A stretch of 64,000 nt of DNA from an uncultured Roseobacter sp. (lineage in GTDB: Bacteria > Pseudomonadota > Alphaproteobacteria > Rhodobacterales > Rhodobacteraceae). Position numbers and translations under genes: made by a program. The stretch spans positions 248,001 to 312,000 of the forward strand of contig NZ_CANLKW010000001.1 in NCBI RefSeq assembly GCF_947491795.1. The letters are read 5' to 3'. Shown here piece after piece: positions 43,887 to 51,267 of the stretch (position 1 is the stretch's first letter; each line of letters starts with the position of its first letter). The notes below the pieces were generated by a model. The model was not told the DNA's origin. It searched no databases and saw only the letters and a program-made list of their open reading frames with translations.

Positions 43887-44726
43887 CTAGCGGCCGCTGC
43901 GTGCGAGGAAGGCCAGCCGTTCAAACAGATGCACATCCTGCTCGTTTTTGAGCAGCGCACCGTGCAGTTTCGGCAGCGAATTCGCTCCCCCCGCCTTCAG
44001 GTCTTCGGCTGTCATATCTTCTGCGAGAAGCAGTTTCAGCCAGTCCAGAACCTCGGAGGTCGAGGGCTTTTTTCTGAGCCCCTGCTGGTCGCGGATCTCA
44101 AAGAACTGTGTCAGCGCAGTGGTCAGCAGCGCGTCCTTGATGCCGGGGTGATGTACTTCGACAATGCGGCGCAGGGTTTCGATATCGGGAAACCGGATAT
44201 AATGGAAAAAGCACCGCCTGAGAAAGGCATCCGGCAGCTCTTTCTCGTTGTTGGAGGTAATGATCACAATCGGCCGGTGTTTTGCCCGGACCGTCTCGCC
44301 GGTCTCGTAGACAAAGAACTCCATCTTATCGAGCTCCTGCAGCAGATCGTTCGGGAATTCGATATCTGCCTTGTCGATCTCATCAATCAGCAGAACAACC
44401 TTTTCGTCCGCGTCAAACGCCTGCCAGAGCTTTCCTTTGCGGATGTAATTGGCCACATCATGCACCCGCTCATCCCCCAGCTGGCTGTCACGCAGGCGGC
44501 TGACGGCGTCATATTCGTACAGGCCCTGCTGGGCCCGGGTGGTCGATTTGATGTTCCATTCGATCATGGGGGTGCCAAGCGCACCGGCCACCTGGCGGGC
44601 CAGTTCCGTCTTGCCTGTGCCGGGTTCGCCTTTAACGAGCAAGGGCCGTTCCAGTGTCACAGCCGCGTTAACCGCGATTGTCAGGTCATCCGTTGCAATA
44701 TACTCTGCCGTTCCCTGGAATTTCAT
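43887..44726 (-). CDS. MoxR-type AAA+ ATPase
   Basis: A 279-residue MoxR ATPase. Walker A is Gly-Glu-Pro-Gly-Thr-Gly-Lys-Thr at 33-40, Walker B is Leu-Leu-Ile-Asp115-Glu116, sensor 1 lies in Ile-Ile-Thr-Ser-Asn-Asn-Glu near 152, and an arginine pair follows near 170. MoxR proteins act as chaperones with VWA partners, remodelling or metallating client complexes. The VWA gene downstream is its expected partner. It is the first gene of a 4.9-kb minus-strand set and is divergent from dksA. Confidence 0.93.
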   Translation of the reverse strand: MKFQGTAEYIATDDLTIAVNAAVTLERPLLVKGEPGTGKTELARQVAGALGTPMIEWNIKSTTRAQQGLYEYDAVSRLRDSQLGDERVHDVANYIRKGKLWQAFDADEKVVLLIDEIDKADIEFPNDLLQELDKMEFFVYETGETVRAKHRPIVIITSNNEKELPDAFLRRCFFHYIRFPDIETLRRIVEVHHPGIKDALLTTALTQFFEIRDQQGLRKKPSTSEVLDWLKLLLAEDMTAEDLKAGGANSLPKLHGALLKNEQDVHLFERLAFLARSGR

Positions 44727-44783
44727 GCTGTTGTCAACCCTTTAGTAAGCACTTTTCATGACGCTTTTAACCGTGTTTGTACC

Positions 44784-44803
44784 GGATTGTGTAGTGACAA
44801 TCC
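44784..44803. promoter_or_regulatory. Inverted repeat in the moxR-dksA spacer
   Basis: GGATTGT at 44784-44790 and ACAATCC at 44797-44803 are perfect 7-base arms separated by six bases, about 90 bases upstream of the dksA start and 58 bases upstream of moxR. A candidate operator shared by divergent genes. Confidence 0.4.
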
Positions 44804-44892
44804 TGCATCGCTGCGCTATCTGCATCCGCAGGGGCACCTGACCCAGGGGACATGTGCAGATGGATAACGTTAGCCACGTTGAGGGGAAGCAG

Positions 44893-45315
44893 ATGAAGCA
44901 GGAACTTTTCCTGCCGGATGACTACCGTCCGGCCGAAGATGAACCATTTATGAATGAGCGCCAGGTCGAGTATTTCCGGCGCAAACTTCTGAACTGGCGG
45001 GCAGAGTTACTTGCAGGCAGCCGGGACACAATCGAAGGTCTGCAGGACGGCACCCGGAACATTCCCGACGTCGCGGATCGCGCCTCAGAGGAAACCGACC
45101 GCGCGCTTGAATTGCGTACCCGCGACCGCCAGCGCAAGCTGGTCAGCAAGATCGACGGTGCGCTGCGCCGGATCGAAGAAGGCGAATTCGGCTATTGCAG
45201 CGTGACGGGCGAGCCTATTTCGCTCAAACGCCTGGACGCGCGCCCGATTGCAACGATGAGCCTGGAGGCGCAGGAGCGTCATGAGCGCCGTGAAAAGGTT
45301 CACCGCGACGACTGA
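44893..45315 (+). CDS. dksA: RNA polymerase-binding factor DksA
   Basis: A 140-residue stringent-response factor acting in the RNA polymerase secondary channel with ppGpp. The coiled-coil tip has Asp59-Val-Ala-Asp62-Arg-Ala64, matching the Asp-x-x-Asp-x-Ala motif needed for activity. The zinc-finger region is present in outline (100-130) but has only Cys102; the other three cysteine positions are Thr, Met and Glu-type residues. A Rhodobacter DksA with a single cysteine is, as I recall, functional, so the protein is probably active. GAGGGGAAG before ATG 44893 selects this start over the in-frame codon at 44854. Confidence 0.93.
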   Translation: MKQELFLPDDYRPAEDEPFMNERQVEYFRRKLLNWRAELLAGSRDTIEGLQDGTRNIPDVADRASEETDRALELRTRDRQRKLVSKIDGALRRIEEGEFGYCSVTGEPISLKRLDARPIATMSLEAQERHERREKVHRDD

Positions 45316-45341
45316 TTCTGGCGGCAAAAGAAACTTCAGGG

Positions 45342-45375
45342 AAAGCGCCGGCATCTGATGTCCGGCGCTTTTGTT
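45342..45375 (+). terminator. Terminator after dksA
   Basis: AAAGCGCCGG at 45342-45351 pairs with CCGGCGCTTT at 45362-45371, a 10-base stem with a T-rich tail. It ends only eight bases before the next gene's ATG, so that gene needs another transcript source or read-through. Confidence 0.9.
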
Positions 45376-45382
45376 TTGGAAA

Positions 45383-46555
45383 ATGGCACAGAGACTGGCA
45401 AAAAATGCTGTTGTAATCGGCGCTGGCATCGGCGGGCTGGCGTGCGCTGCAGCCCTGGCACTGCGCGGTGTTGCCGTCACGCTGGTGGAGCAGGCAGCAG
45501 AAATATCCGAAGTGGGAGCAGGTCTGCAGATCAGCCCTAACGGTCTTGTGGTTCTCAAAGCGCTGGGGCTGGGCGATCCGTTGCGGCGGCTCGGGGCTGT
45601 TCCCGCCCGGGCTGTTGTCATGGAAGATTTCCGCGAGGGTCGTCAGGTCGCCAGACTTGATCTGGCCCGGCAGAAGAACGGCGAGTATCTGTTTGTACAT
45701 CGCGCTGATCTGATCCGGCTTCTGGCACGTGCGGCGCGTCATCAAAACGTTTCTGTCGAAATGAACCGCCGGGCCGTGCGCATCACACCCGGCGCGTTGC
45801 CAGAGGTAAGTTTTGCAGATGGGTCGGTCATGAGGTCCGAGCTCATTGTCTGCGCAGACGGCATTCATTCAGCAGGACGCCCGGCTGTGTGGAACGCGCC
45901 CGAGGCTGCATTTACGGGGCAGGTGGCCTGGCGGGCCCTGGTACCGGCACCCGGTGCGGCAGAAGCTGTGGCACGTGTCACCATGGGCCCGGGAAAACAT
46001 GTCGTGAGCTACCCGATCCGTGGTGGCGGGATGATGAACCTGGTGGCGGTGCAGGAACGCGCGGCCTGGGCAGATGAAGGCTGGCACCACCCGGACGATC
46101 CTGAAAACCTGCGTGCTGCTTTTGCGGAATTCGGCGGCGCAGCGGGTGAACTTTTGTCACAGGTGCAGAACACCAGCCTCTGGGGGCTGTTCCGACATCC
46201 TGTCGCGGAAACCTGGGTGCGGGATGGCGTTGCCCTGCTGGGGGATGCTGCGCACCCGACACTTCCATTTCTGGCGCAGGGCGCGAATATGGCACTGGAA
46301 GACGCCTGGGTACTGGCGGCCTGCGCTGTGGGAGAGAGCGGCCTTGCCGCATATCAGCCTGCAAGACGTGCCCGCGTTGTGCGTGCGATCAACGAAGCGA
46401 ATGCCAATGCCCGCCGCTATCATATGGTACCGGGGCCTGCCCGCGCGGCGGCGCATCTCGCCCTGTCGCTGGGCAGCCGTGCCGCACCCGGCCTGATGAT
46501 GCGCCGGTTTGCCTGGCTCTATGGACATGATGTCACGCAAACCCATCCGCTGTGA
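45383..46555 (+). CDS. FAD-dependent aromatic hydroxylase-like monooxygenase
   Basis: A 390-residue flavoprotein monooxygenase of the salicylate/3-hydroxybenzoate hydroxylase type. The N-terminal FAD motif is Gly-Ala-Gly-Ile-Gly-Gly-Leu near 12-18, and the second FAD motif is Gly-Asp-Ala-Ala-His-Pro near 285. Gly-Ala-Gly-Leu-Gln-Ile-Ser-Pro-Asn fits the class. The substrate is not defined; UbiH-type or urate-type relatives are possible. ATG 45383 is preferred to TTG 45371, which lies within the dksA terminator. The ribosome binding site is weak and overlaps that structure. Confidence 0.85.
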   Translation: MAQRLAKNAVVIGAGIGGLACAAALALRGVAVTLVEQAAEISEVGAGLQISPNGLVVLKALGLGDPLRRLGAVPARAVVMEDFREGRQVARLDLARQKNGEYLFVHRADLIRLLARAARHQNVSVEMNRRAVRITPGALPEVSFADGSVMRSELIVCADGIHSAGRPAVWNAPEAAFTGQVAWRALVPAPGAAEAVARVTMGPGKHVVSYPIRGGGMMNLVAVQERAAWADEGWHHPDDPENLRAAFAEFGGAAGELLSQVQNTSLWGLFRHPVAETWVRDGVALLGDAAHPTLPFLAQGANMALEDAWVLAACAVGESGLAAYQPARRARVVRAINEANANARRYHMVPGPARAAAHLALSLGSRAAPGLMMRRFAWLYGHDVTQTHPL

Positions 46556-46602
46556 TCCGGCGGCGCGCGCACCCCTGCGGGCTGCGCGCATACGACGTCC
46601 TG

Positions 46603-46622
46603 GTTCCGGGCAGGCCCGGAAC
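46603..46622. terminator. Strong hairpin between converging genes
   Basis: GTTCCGGGC at 46603-46611 and GCCCGGAAC at 46614-46622 are fully complementary with a 2-base centre. It lies between the monooxygenase and ornithine cyclodeaminase stops. No T-run on either side, so it may slow rather than end transcription. Confidence 0.5.
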
Positions 46623-46630
46623 GGCCAGGC

Positions 46631-47683
46631 TCAGGGCTCTGCGCGCTGGAGCATGCCGAAGAGATCGCGCGGATCATCCGGGTCGGCGAGCATGTCCAGC
46701 ATGTGGCACAGACCTGCCGTACGGATCTGGTCGCGCACGTACCGAAGAGCGCTGAAGTCTTCGATGGCGAAGCCTACGGAGTCAAAAAGCGTGATCTGAC
46801 GGTCCGAAACCCGGCCCGGAACCTGGCCTGTGAGAACCTGCCAGATTTCGCTCACCGGGTGGTCATCTGCAAGTTGCTGAATTTCCCCCTCGATGCGGGT
46901 CTGTTCCGGGAACTCCACAAAGATATCAGAGCGGTGCAGGATTTCGGGGGCCAGTTCTGTTTTGCCCGGGCAGTCGCCACCGATGGCGTTGATGTGTACG
47001 CCTGCACCGATCATATTGTCTGTCAGGATCTTTGCATTCTGTTTGTCGGCCGTGCAGGTAGTGATGATCTGTGCGCCCAGAATGGCGTCTTCGGGCGACT
47101 GGCAGATGGTCACCGTCAGACCCTGGCCCTGCAGGTTCGCGGCGCATTTCCGGGTCGCAGCCGGATCCGTATCAAAAAGGCGTACTTCGCTGATCCCGCA
47201 GATTGCTTTCATCGCAAGGCTCTGGAATTCGGACTGGGCGCCGTTGCCGATCATTGCCATGGTTGATGCACCCGCAGGGGCCAGCAGCCTTGCCACCAGC
47301 GCGGAGGTTGCGGCCGTGCGCAACGCAGTCAGCATGGTCATTTCAGACAGCAGCACCGGGTAGCCGGAGGCCACATCAGCCAGCAGTCCAAAAGCGGTGA
47401 CAGTCTGCAGCCCCTCGGCGGTGTTTTTCGGGTGACCGTTGACGTATTTGAACCCGTACACCTCGCCGTCGGATGTCGGCATCAGTTCGATGACACCCTC
47501 AGCCGAGTGACTGGCCACGCGGGGCGTCTTGTCGAACAGTTGCCAGCGTCGGAAATCGGCCTCGATGTATTCGGCGATGCCGCGCATCATGTCTTCCAAC
47601 CCGATGTGGTGGATGAGCTGCATCATGTGATCGACAGAAACAAAGGGGACCAGAGCTTTGTCTGAGGGGGCGGGGATTGTCAT
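46631..47683 (-). CDS. ocd: Ornithine cyclodeaminase
   Basis: A 350-residue NAD-dependent enzyme turning ornithine into proline and ammonia. The N-terminal substrate domain is followed by a Rossmann region with Gly-Asn-Gly-Ala-Gln-Ser-Glu-Phe near 146-153, and Thr-Ala-Asp-Lys-Gln-Asn-Ala and Gly-Gly-Asp-Cys-Pro-Gly-Lys-Thr-Glu-Leu farther on, which match true ornithine cyclodeaminases rather than alanine dehydrogenase or ketimine reductase relatives. It follows arginase by 14 bases; together they convert arginine to urea, ornithine and proline. Confidence 0.93.
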   Translation of the reverse strand: MTIPAPSDKALVPFVSVDHMMQLIHHIGLEDMMRGIAEYIEADFRRWQLFDKTPRVASHSAEGVIELMPTSDGEVYGFKYVNGHPKNTAEGLQTVTAFGLLADVASGYPVLLSEMTMLTALRTAATSALVARLLAPAGASTMAMIGNGAQSEFQSLAMKAICGISEVRLFDTDPAATRKCAANLQGQGLTVTICQSPEDAILGAQIITTCTADKQNAKILTDNMIGAGVHINAIGGDCPGKTELAPEILHRSDIFVEFPEQTRIEGEIQQLADDHPVSEIWQVLTGQVPGRVSDRQITLFDSVGFAIEDFSALRYVRDQIRTAGLCHMLDMLADPDDPRDLFGMLQRAEP

Positions 47684-47697
47684 AGTCTGTCTCCTGA

Positions 47698-48618
47698 TCA
47701 GTATGCGCGGGTCGGCCGGTCAAAGACGCGGCGACCCAGAGCCGAGGCGGCCAGATCGACCATGACCTGAGCGGTGCGCCCGCGCTCGTCAAGAAAAGGG
47801 TTAAGCTCGACCAGATCGAGCGATGTCATCAGCCCGCTGTCGTGCAGCATTTCCATGACCAGATGTGCTTCCCGGACGGTGGCACCTCCGGGCACGGTTG
47901 TGCCGACCGCCGGGGCGACAGAAGGATCAAGGAAGTCCACGTCCAGCGAAACATGCAGCATACCACCGGCGGCGGCCACCCGGTCCAGAAAGCGGCCCAG
48001 AGGGCGGGCGATGCCATTTTCGTCAATTTCGCGCATGTCGACACGTTGAATGCGCGTTTCCTGCAGGGCATCGCGCTCCTGGGGATCAACCGACCGCAGA
48101 CCGATGATGGCGACATTTTCGTGGGGCAGGGCGTTTTCGATAACCGGGAAGCCTTCAAACCCTGGCCGCCCCGTCACATAGCCCAGCGGTGTACCGTGCA
48201 GATTGCCGCTGTCTGTGCTGTCGGGCGTGTGAAAATCGCTGTGCGCATCCAGCCACAGGACGAACAGCGGGCGGCCAGATGTCGCGGCGTGCTGCATCGC
48301 TCCGGCCACAGTGCCCAGCGACAGCGCATGATCGCCGCCCAGAAAAATCGGCAGACCATCGGGCAGTGCCGCTGCCGCGGCTTCGGCCAGGGCCTCTGTC
48401 CAGGCAATGGTCTCTGCGGGCGCATGCAGTTTTGGATGGGATGGCGCGGTGAACGGATTTGGAGACAGGTTCCCACGGTCTTCGACACTGTGGCCGAGGT
48501 CTTCCAGAGCTGCGACAAGGCCCGCCGTCCGGTAGGCATCGGGGCCCATCAGGCACCCGGTCCGGCGCTTTCCGCAATCCACAGGCGCGCCAATCAGAAT
48601 ACAGTTTTGAGTGGTCAT
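47698..48618 (-). CDS. rocF: Arginase
   Basis: A 306-residue binuclear manganese enzyme hydrolysing arginine to ornithine and urea. Metal ligands are visible: His97 (Gly-Gly-Asp-His), Asp124, His126 and Asp128 (Asp-Ala-His-Ser-Asp), and Asp226 and Asp228 (Ser-Leu-Asp-Val-Asp-Phe). The Ser-Asp-Phe-His and Gly-Asn-Leu-His-Gly segment fits arginase rather than agmatinase. First gene of the arginine catabolic pair; the Lrp-type gene is divergent from it, with a palindrome in between, and probably controls it. Confidence 0.95.
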   Translation of the reverse strand: MTTQNCILIGAPVDCGKRRTGCLMGPDAYRTAGLVAALEDLGHSVEDRGNLSPNPFTAPSHPKLHAPAETIAWTEALAEAAAAALPDGLPIFLGGDHALSLGTVAGAMQHAATSGRPLFVLWLDAHSDFHTPDSTDSGNLHGTPLGYVTGRPGFEGFPVIENALPHENVAIIGLRSVDPQERDALQETRIQRVDMREIDENGIARPLGRFLDRVAAAGGMLHVSLDVDFLDPSVAPAVGTTVPGGATVREAHLVMEMLHDSGLMTSLDLVELNPFLDERGRTAQVMVDLAASALGRRVFDRPTRAY

Positions 48619-48691
48619 ATCAGTCTCCGGTTTGGGTCTGGCACAGAATAGTGATCGGATTGGATCATCGACAATCCGTCATTTTGAACAT

Positions 48692-48705
48692 AATGATACA
48701 TCATT
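48692..48705. promoter_or_regulatory. Palindrome in the arginase-Lrp spacer
   Basis: AATGAT and ATCATT flank AC at 48692-48705, a perfect 12-base palindrome around two bases, 21 bases before the Lrp-type start and 74 bases from the arginase start. TGATC ... GATCA at about 48651-48666 is a second, looser site. Lrp-family proteins bind AT-rich palindromes, so this is a likely operator. Confidence 0.5.
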
Positions 48706-48725
48706 GATCAGTATGGGCGACAGAT

Positions 48726-49151
48726 ATGGACGAAATGGATAGCAGACTGATTGCTGTGCTCAGATATGATGCGCGTGCGCCGCTGTCAGAACTGGCTTCA
48801 CGGCTGGGCGTCTCCCGGGCCACGGTACGCAGCAGGCTGGCCCGTCTGCAGGCGGAGGGAGACGTACTGGGTTTCACGGTTGTCCTGAAAAGCGATCAGG
48901 TACAGGACCCTGTGCGCGGTCTGATGATGATCGCGATTGAAGGGCGCGGCACGGAGCGGATTATCCGGCAGCTGAAAAGCCGCCCGGAGGTGCGCCATGT
49001 CTGGTCCACCAACGGAAGGTGGGATGTCATTACCGAGATCGGGACGGCCACGCTGGAGGATTTTGACCGTCAGCTGACGGCCATCCGGCAGTTGGAAGGC
49101 GTCACGGCGAGCGAAACCAGTCTGTTGCTGTCAACGCGGAAAGCGACCTAG
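48726..49151 (+). CDS. Lrp/AsnC-family transcriptional regulator
   Basis: A 141-residue regulator with an N-terminal helix-turn-helix (about 4-55; Ser-Glu-Leu-Ala-Ser-Arg-Leu-Gly-Val-Ser-Arg-Ala-Thr-Val) and a RAM/ACT-like ligand domain (about 65-135). Divergent from arginase and ornithine cyclodeaminase, so it probably responds to arginine or ornithine and controls them. Its stop overlaps the 3' end of the convergent dsbB by four bases. Confidence 0.92.
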   Translation: MDEMDSRLIAVLRYDARAPLSELASRLGVSRATVRSRLARLQAEGDVLGFTVVLKSDQVQDPVRGLMMIAIEGRGTERIIRQLKSRPEVRHVWSTNGRWDVITEIGTATLEDFDRQLTAIRQLEGVTASETSLLLSTRKAT

Positions 49152-49606
49152 GCCCGACGCCAGGCAAGGATCCACAAAAGACCCAGTCCAAGTGATACTA
49201 CACCATTCCAGCCGGCCATACTGAGGCCGAGAAGCTCCCAGGGGATTTCATCACAGCGCACAATCGGGGCGGCCATGATCTGGTCAAACAACTCATCCGC
49301 GGACAGCCCGTCAATTGGGGAGGAGGTGCAGGAGGTGGGACCTTCCCAGAACCCCTGTTCCACACCGGCGTGAAAAAGGCCGATGGCAGAGGTGGTCAGC
49401 GCCGCAACGGCCCCGATAAGGCACAGAAAGCGCTGGGATGTGGCCAGCGCAAGTGCGCCGATGGCCACCGCCGCCACATGCGGATAACGTTGCCAGTAGC
49501 ACATTTTGCAAGGTGGCAATCCGCCCAGATACTGAAAAGCGAGAGCCCCCGCCATGAGGGTGGCAGAGCCAAGGGTTGCGAGCACAAGAGCCTGTTTACC
49601 GGTCAC
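49148..49606 (-). CDS. dsbB: Disulfide bond formation protein B
   Basis: A 152-residue membrane protein with four predicted spans. The first cysteine pair is Cys33-Lys-Met-Cys36, and the second pair is in the periplasmic loop (Ser-Cys-Thr-Ser and Val-Arg-Cys-Asp at about 93 and 118). DsbB passes electrons from a periplasmic thiol oxidase to ubiquinone, and the DsbA-like protein at 6.9-7.6 kb is a candidate partner. Start is GTG 49606, overlapping the upstream stop as GTGA. Confidence 0.93.
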   Translation of the reverse strand: MTGKQALVLATLGSATLMAGALAFQYLGGLPPCKMCYWQRYPHVAAVAIGALALATSQRFLCLIGAVAALTTSAIGLFHAGVEQGFWEGPTSCTSSPIDGLSADELFDQIMAAPIVRCDEIPWELLGLSMAGWNGVVSLGLGLLWILAWRRA

Positions 49607-50181
49607 AGGAACCTCAGAACGTAAAAGCCACCTGCAAGAAGCAGCACAAACAGGGTGAACATAAGCCCGAGGCGTCTTTCAATGAAGTCCCGGATCGGTG
49701 CGCCGTATTTCCACAGCAGCAGAGCAACGAGGAAAAACCGGATGCCACGGGCCAGAATGGACGTGGCGATGAATGTGGCCAGCGGCATACCGGTCCAGCC
49801 CGACATGATTGTAATGACCTTGTAGGGAAAGGGGGTCACGCCAGCGGCGAGGACGGCCCAAAAGCCCAGATCATTAAACCGGGTATTGAACTCGGCCATA
49901 CTGTCAGCTTTGCCCAGACTTTCCAGAATGGGCTGGCCGATGGTCTCAAAGGCGAATGCGCCGATGGCATATCCCGCAATGCCCCCCAGCACAGATGCAA
50001 CCAGTGCGACACCGGCAATCAGCCAGGCGCGGGAGGGTCGAGCGAGGATCATCGGGATCATCAGAACATCCGGCGGGATCGGAAAGACAGAGCTTTCTAT
50101 GAAACTCACGAAGGCCAGCACCCAGAGGGCGTGGCGGTGTTCGACCATGCTGAGGGTCCAGTCGTAAAGCCTGCGTAGCAT
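49603..50181 (-). CDS. YqaA-family (DedA-like) membrane protein
   Basis: A 192-residue multi-span protein of the VTT/DedA superfamily. Features include Phe-Ile-Glu-Ser-Ser-Val-Phe-Pro-Ile-Pro-Pro near 28-38 and Thr-Pro-Phe-Pro-Tyr-Lys-Val near 116. DedA-type proteins move lipids across the inner membrane; the YqaA branch has no defined substrate. It is coupled to dsbB by a GTGA overlap, suggesting shared envelope roles. Confidence 0.88.
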   Translation of the reverse strand: MLRRLYDWTLSMVEHRHALWVLAFVSFIESSVFPIPPDVLMIPMILARPSRAWLIAGVALVASVLGGIAGYAIGAFAFETIGQPILESLGKADSMAEFNTRFNDLGFWAVLAAGVTPFPYKVITIMSGWTGMPLATFIATSILARGIRFFLVALLLWKYGAPIRDFIERRLGLMFTLFVLLLAGGFYVLRFL

Positions 50182-50306
50182 CTGTGTTCCGTCAGATTGT
50201 ATGCGCTACCGCAGACCAGATGCACGACAGGGGGTCAAGACGCAGGATACAATTTTCGGGGAATATACTTGCCCGGCAGGCAGGGGCGGTGTAATCGGCA
50301 GGGGCT

Positions 50307-50390
50307 GCCCAAGTGGCGGAATGGTAGACGCAGGGGATTCAAAATCCCCCGCCTTCGGGCGTGCCGGTTCGAGTCCGGCCTTGGGTACCA
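50307..50390 (+). tRNA. tRNA-Leu (CAA)
   Basis: An 84-base class II tRNA with encoded CCA. The acceptor GCCCAAG pairs with CTTGGGT. The anticodon stem is 50333-50337 with 50345-50349, the loop is TTCAAAA and the anticodon CAA is at 50340-50342. The long variable arm GCCTTCGGGC is typical of leucine tRNAs. Decodes UUG. Confidence 0.96.
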
Positions 50391-50433
50391 CTCTACTGAT
50401 CGTGCCATTGTATTCATTGGCCTTTTCCTAATT

Positions 50434-50464
50434 GTGTCCCCCGCCGATATGTACCGGGGGACAC
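50434..50464 (+). terminator. Terminator after tRNA-Leu
   Basis: GTGTCCCCCG at 50434-50443 pairs perfectly with CGGGGGACAC at 50455-50464 around an 11-base loop, followed by ATTTGCATTT. It is 44 bases after the tRNA end. Confidence 0.75.
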
Positions 50465-50585
50465 ATTTGCATTTAAAAGCGCACATGCTTGATGGATTCG
50501 AATGCTGATTTCGCGAGGCGTGAACGCGCTGCGGATCCGGTGTTAACCTTGCTGGTGCTGGCTTTGTTGTGCGCCAGAACTGCCA

Positions 50586-51212
50586 TTATCTGGTGCGCGC
50601 GGCTTCCCAGTCGGCCCAGTCCTCGGGCGTGTCCAGATCGAGCCTTGCCCGGTTACCCGCCAGTCGAATGTACCGCACGGCGTTTTTTGCCTCTTCACGC
50701 CTGCGCAGTTCCCTGGCACCGCCATCGCCGGACAGTGCCAGAAAATCGTCGAAGAGTTCAGATCTGATCACAACAGGGTGTCCGGGCCGGCCGTCGCTCG
50801 TCGCCGCACACCACATCGAGATTGTGTCATCCGTTCCGACAGGGGCCAGCACAGAGCGAATATCGGCAGATGTAATATCCGGCAGATCGGGCAGCAGAAT
50901 CATCGCAGCGCGGGTTCCCGGCGGCAGGGCCTGCATGCCCCGTTTCAGGCTGGCGCTCATCCCGACACGGGCATCCGGCACCGGCACGCCAAGGGCGGCG
51001 GACTGCTCAAGGCAGGTATAGCGGCCGTGCGGTTCGGGTGGCAGCATGACGATAACAGCCCCCCGCGTTGCCGCCAGGGCCCGTCCGATCTGGCGCTTCA
51101 GTAATGGAACACCGTCCACCTCGCGCAAAAGCTTGTCGTCGCCGCGCATGCGCGACGAAAACCCTGCAGCGGGGATCAGAACAGGAACCTCTGAAAGATG
51201 CTCGGTGGTCAT
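50586..51212 (-). CDS. MocA-like NTP transferase
   Basis: A 208-residue nucleotidyltransferase with the MobA/MocA-type GTP or CTP-binding start Ile-Pro-Ala-Ala-Gly-Phe-Ser-Ser-Arg-Met-Arg near 13-23 and the catalytic Asp pair region Leu-Leu-Pro-Asp-Leu-Pro near 105-110. Gly-His-Pro-Val-Val-Ile occurs in molybdenum-cofactor cytidylyltransferases. It may make MCD cofactor for xanthine-oxidase-family enzymes; none is adjacent. Isolated downstream of the FAD/GcvT gene on the same strand. Confidence 0.82.
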   Translation of the reverse strand: MTTEHLSEVPVLIPAAGFSSRMRGDDKLLREVDGVPLLKRQIGRALAATRGAVIVMLPPEPHGRYTCLEQSAALGVPVPDARVGMSASLKRGMQALPPGTRAAMILLPDLPDITSADIRSVLAPVGTDDTISMWCAATSDGRPGHPVVIRSELFDDFLALSGDGGARELRRREEAKNAVRYIRLAGNRARLDLDTPEDWADWEAARTR

Positions 51213-51267
51213 GCTCCAGTCTTAACGCAGCCCCTCTGCCTGCGACAGAGCAGAGTGATCCGGGCAA

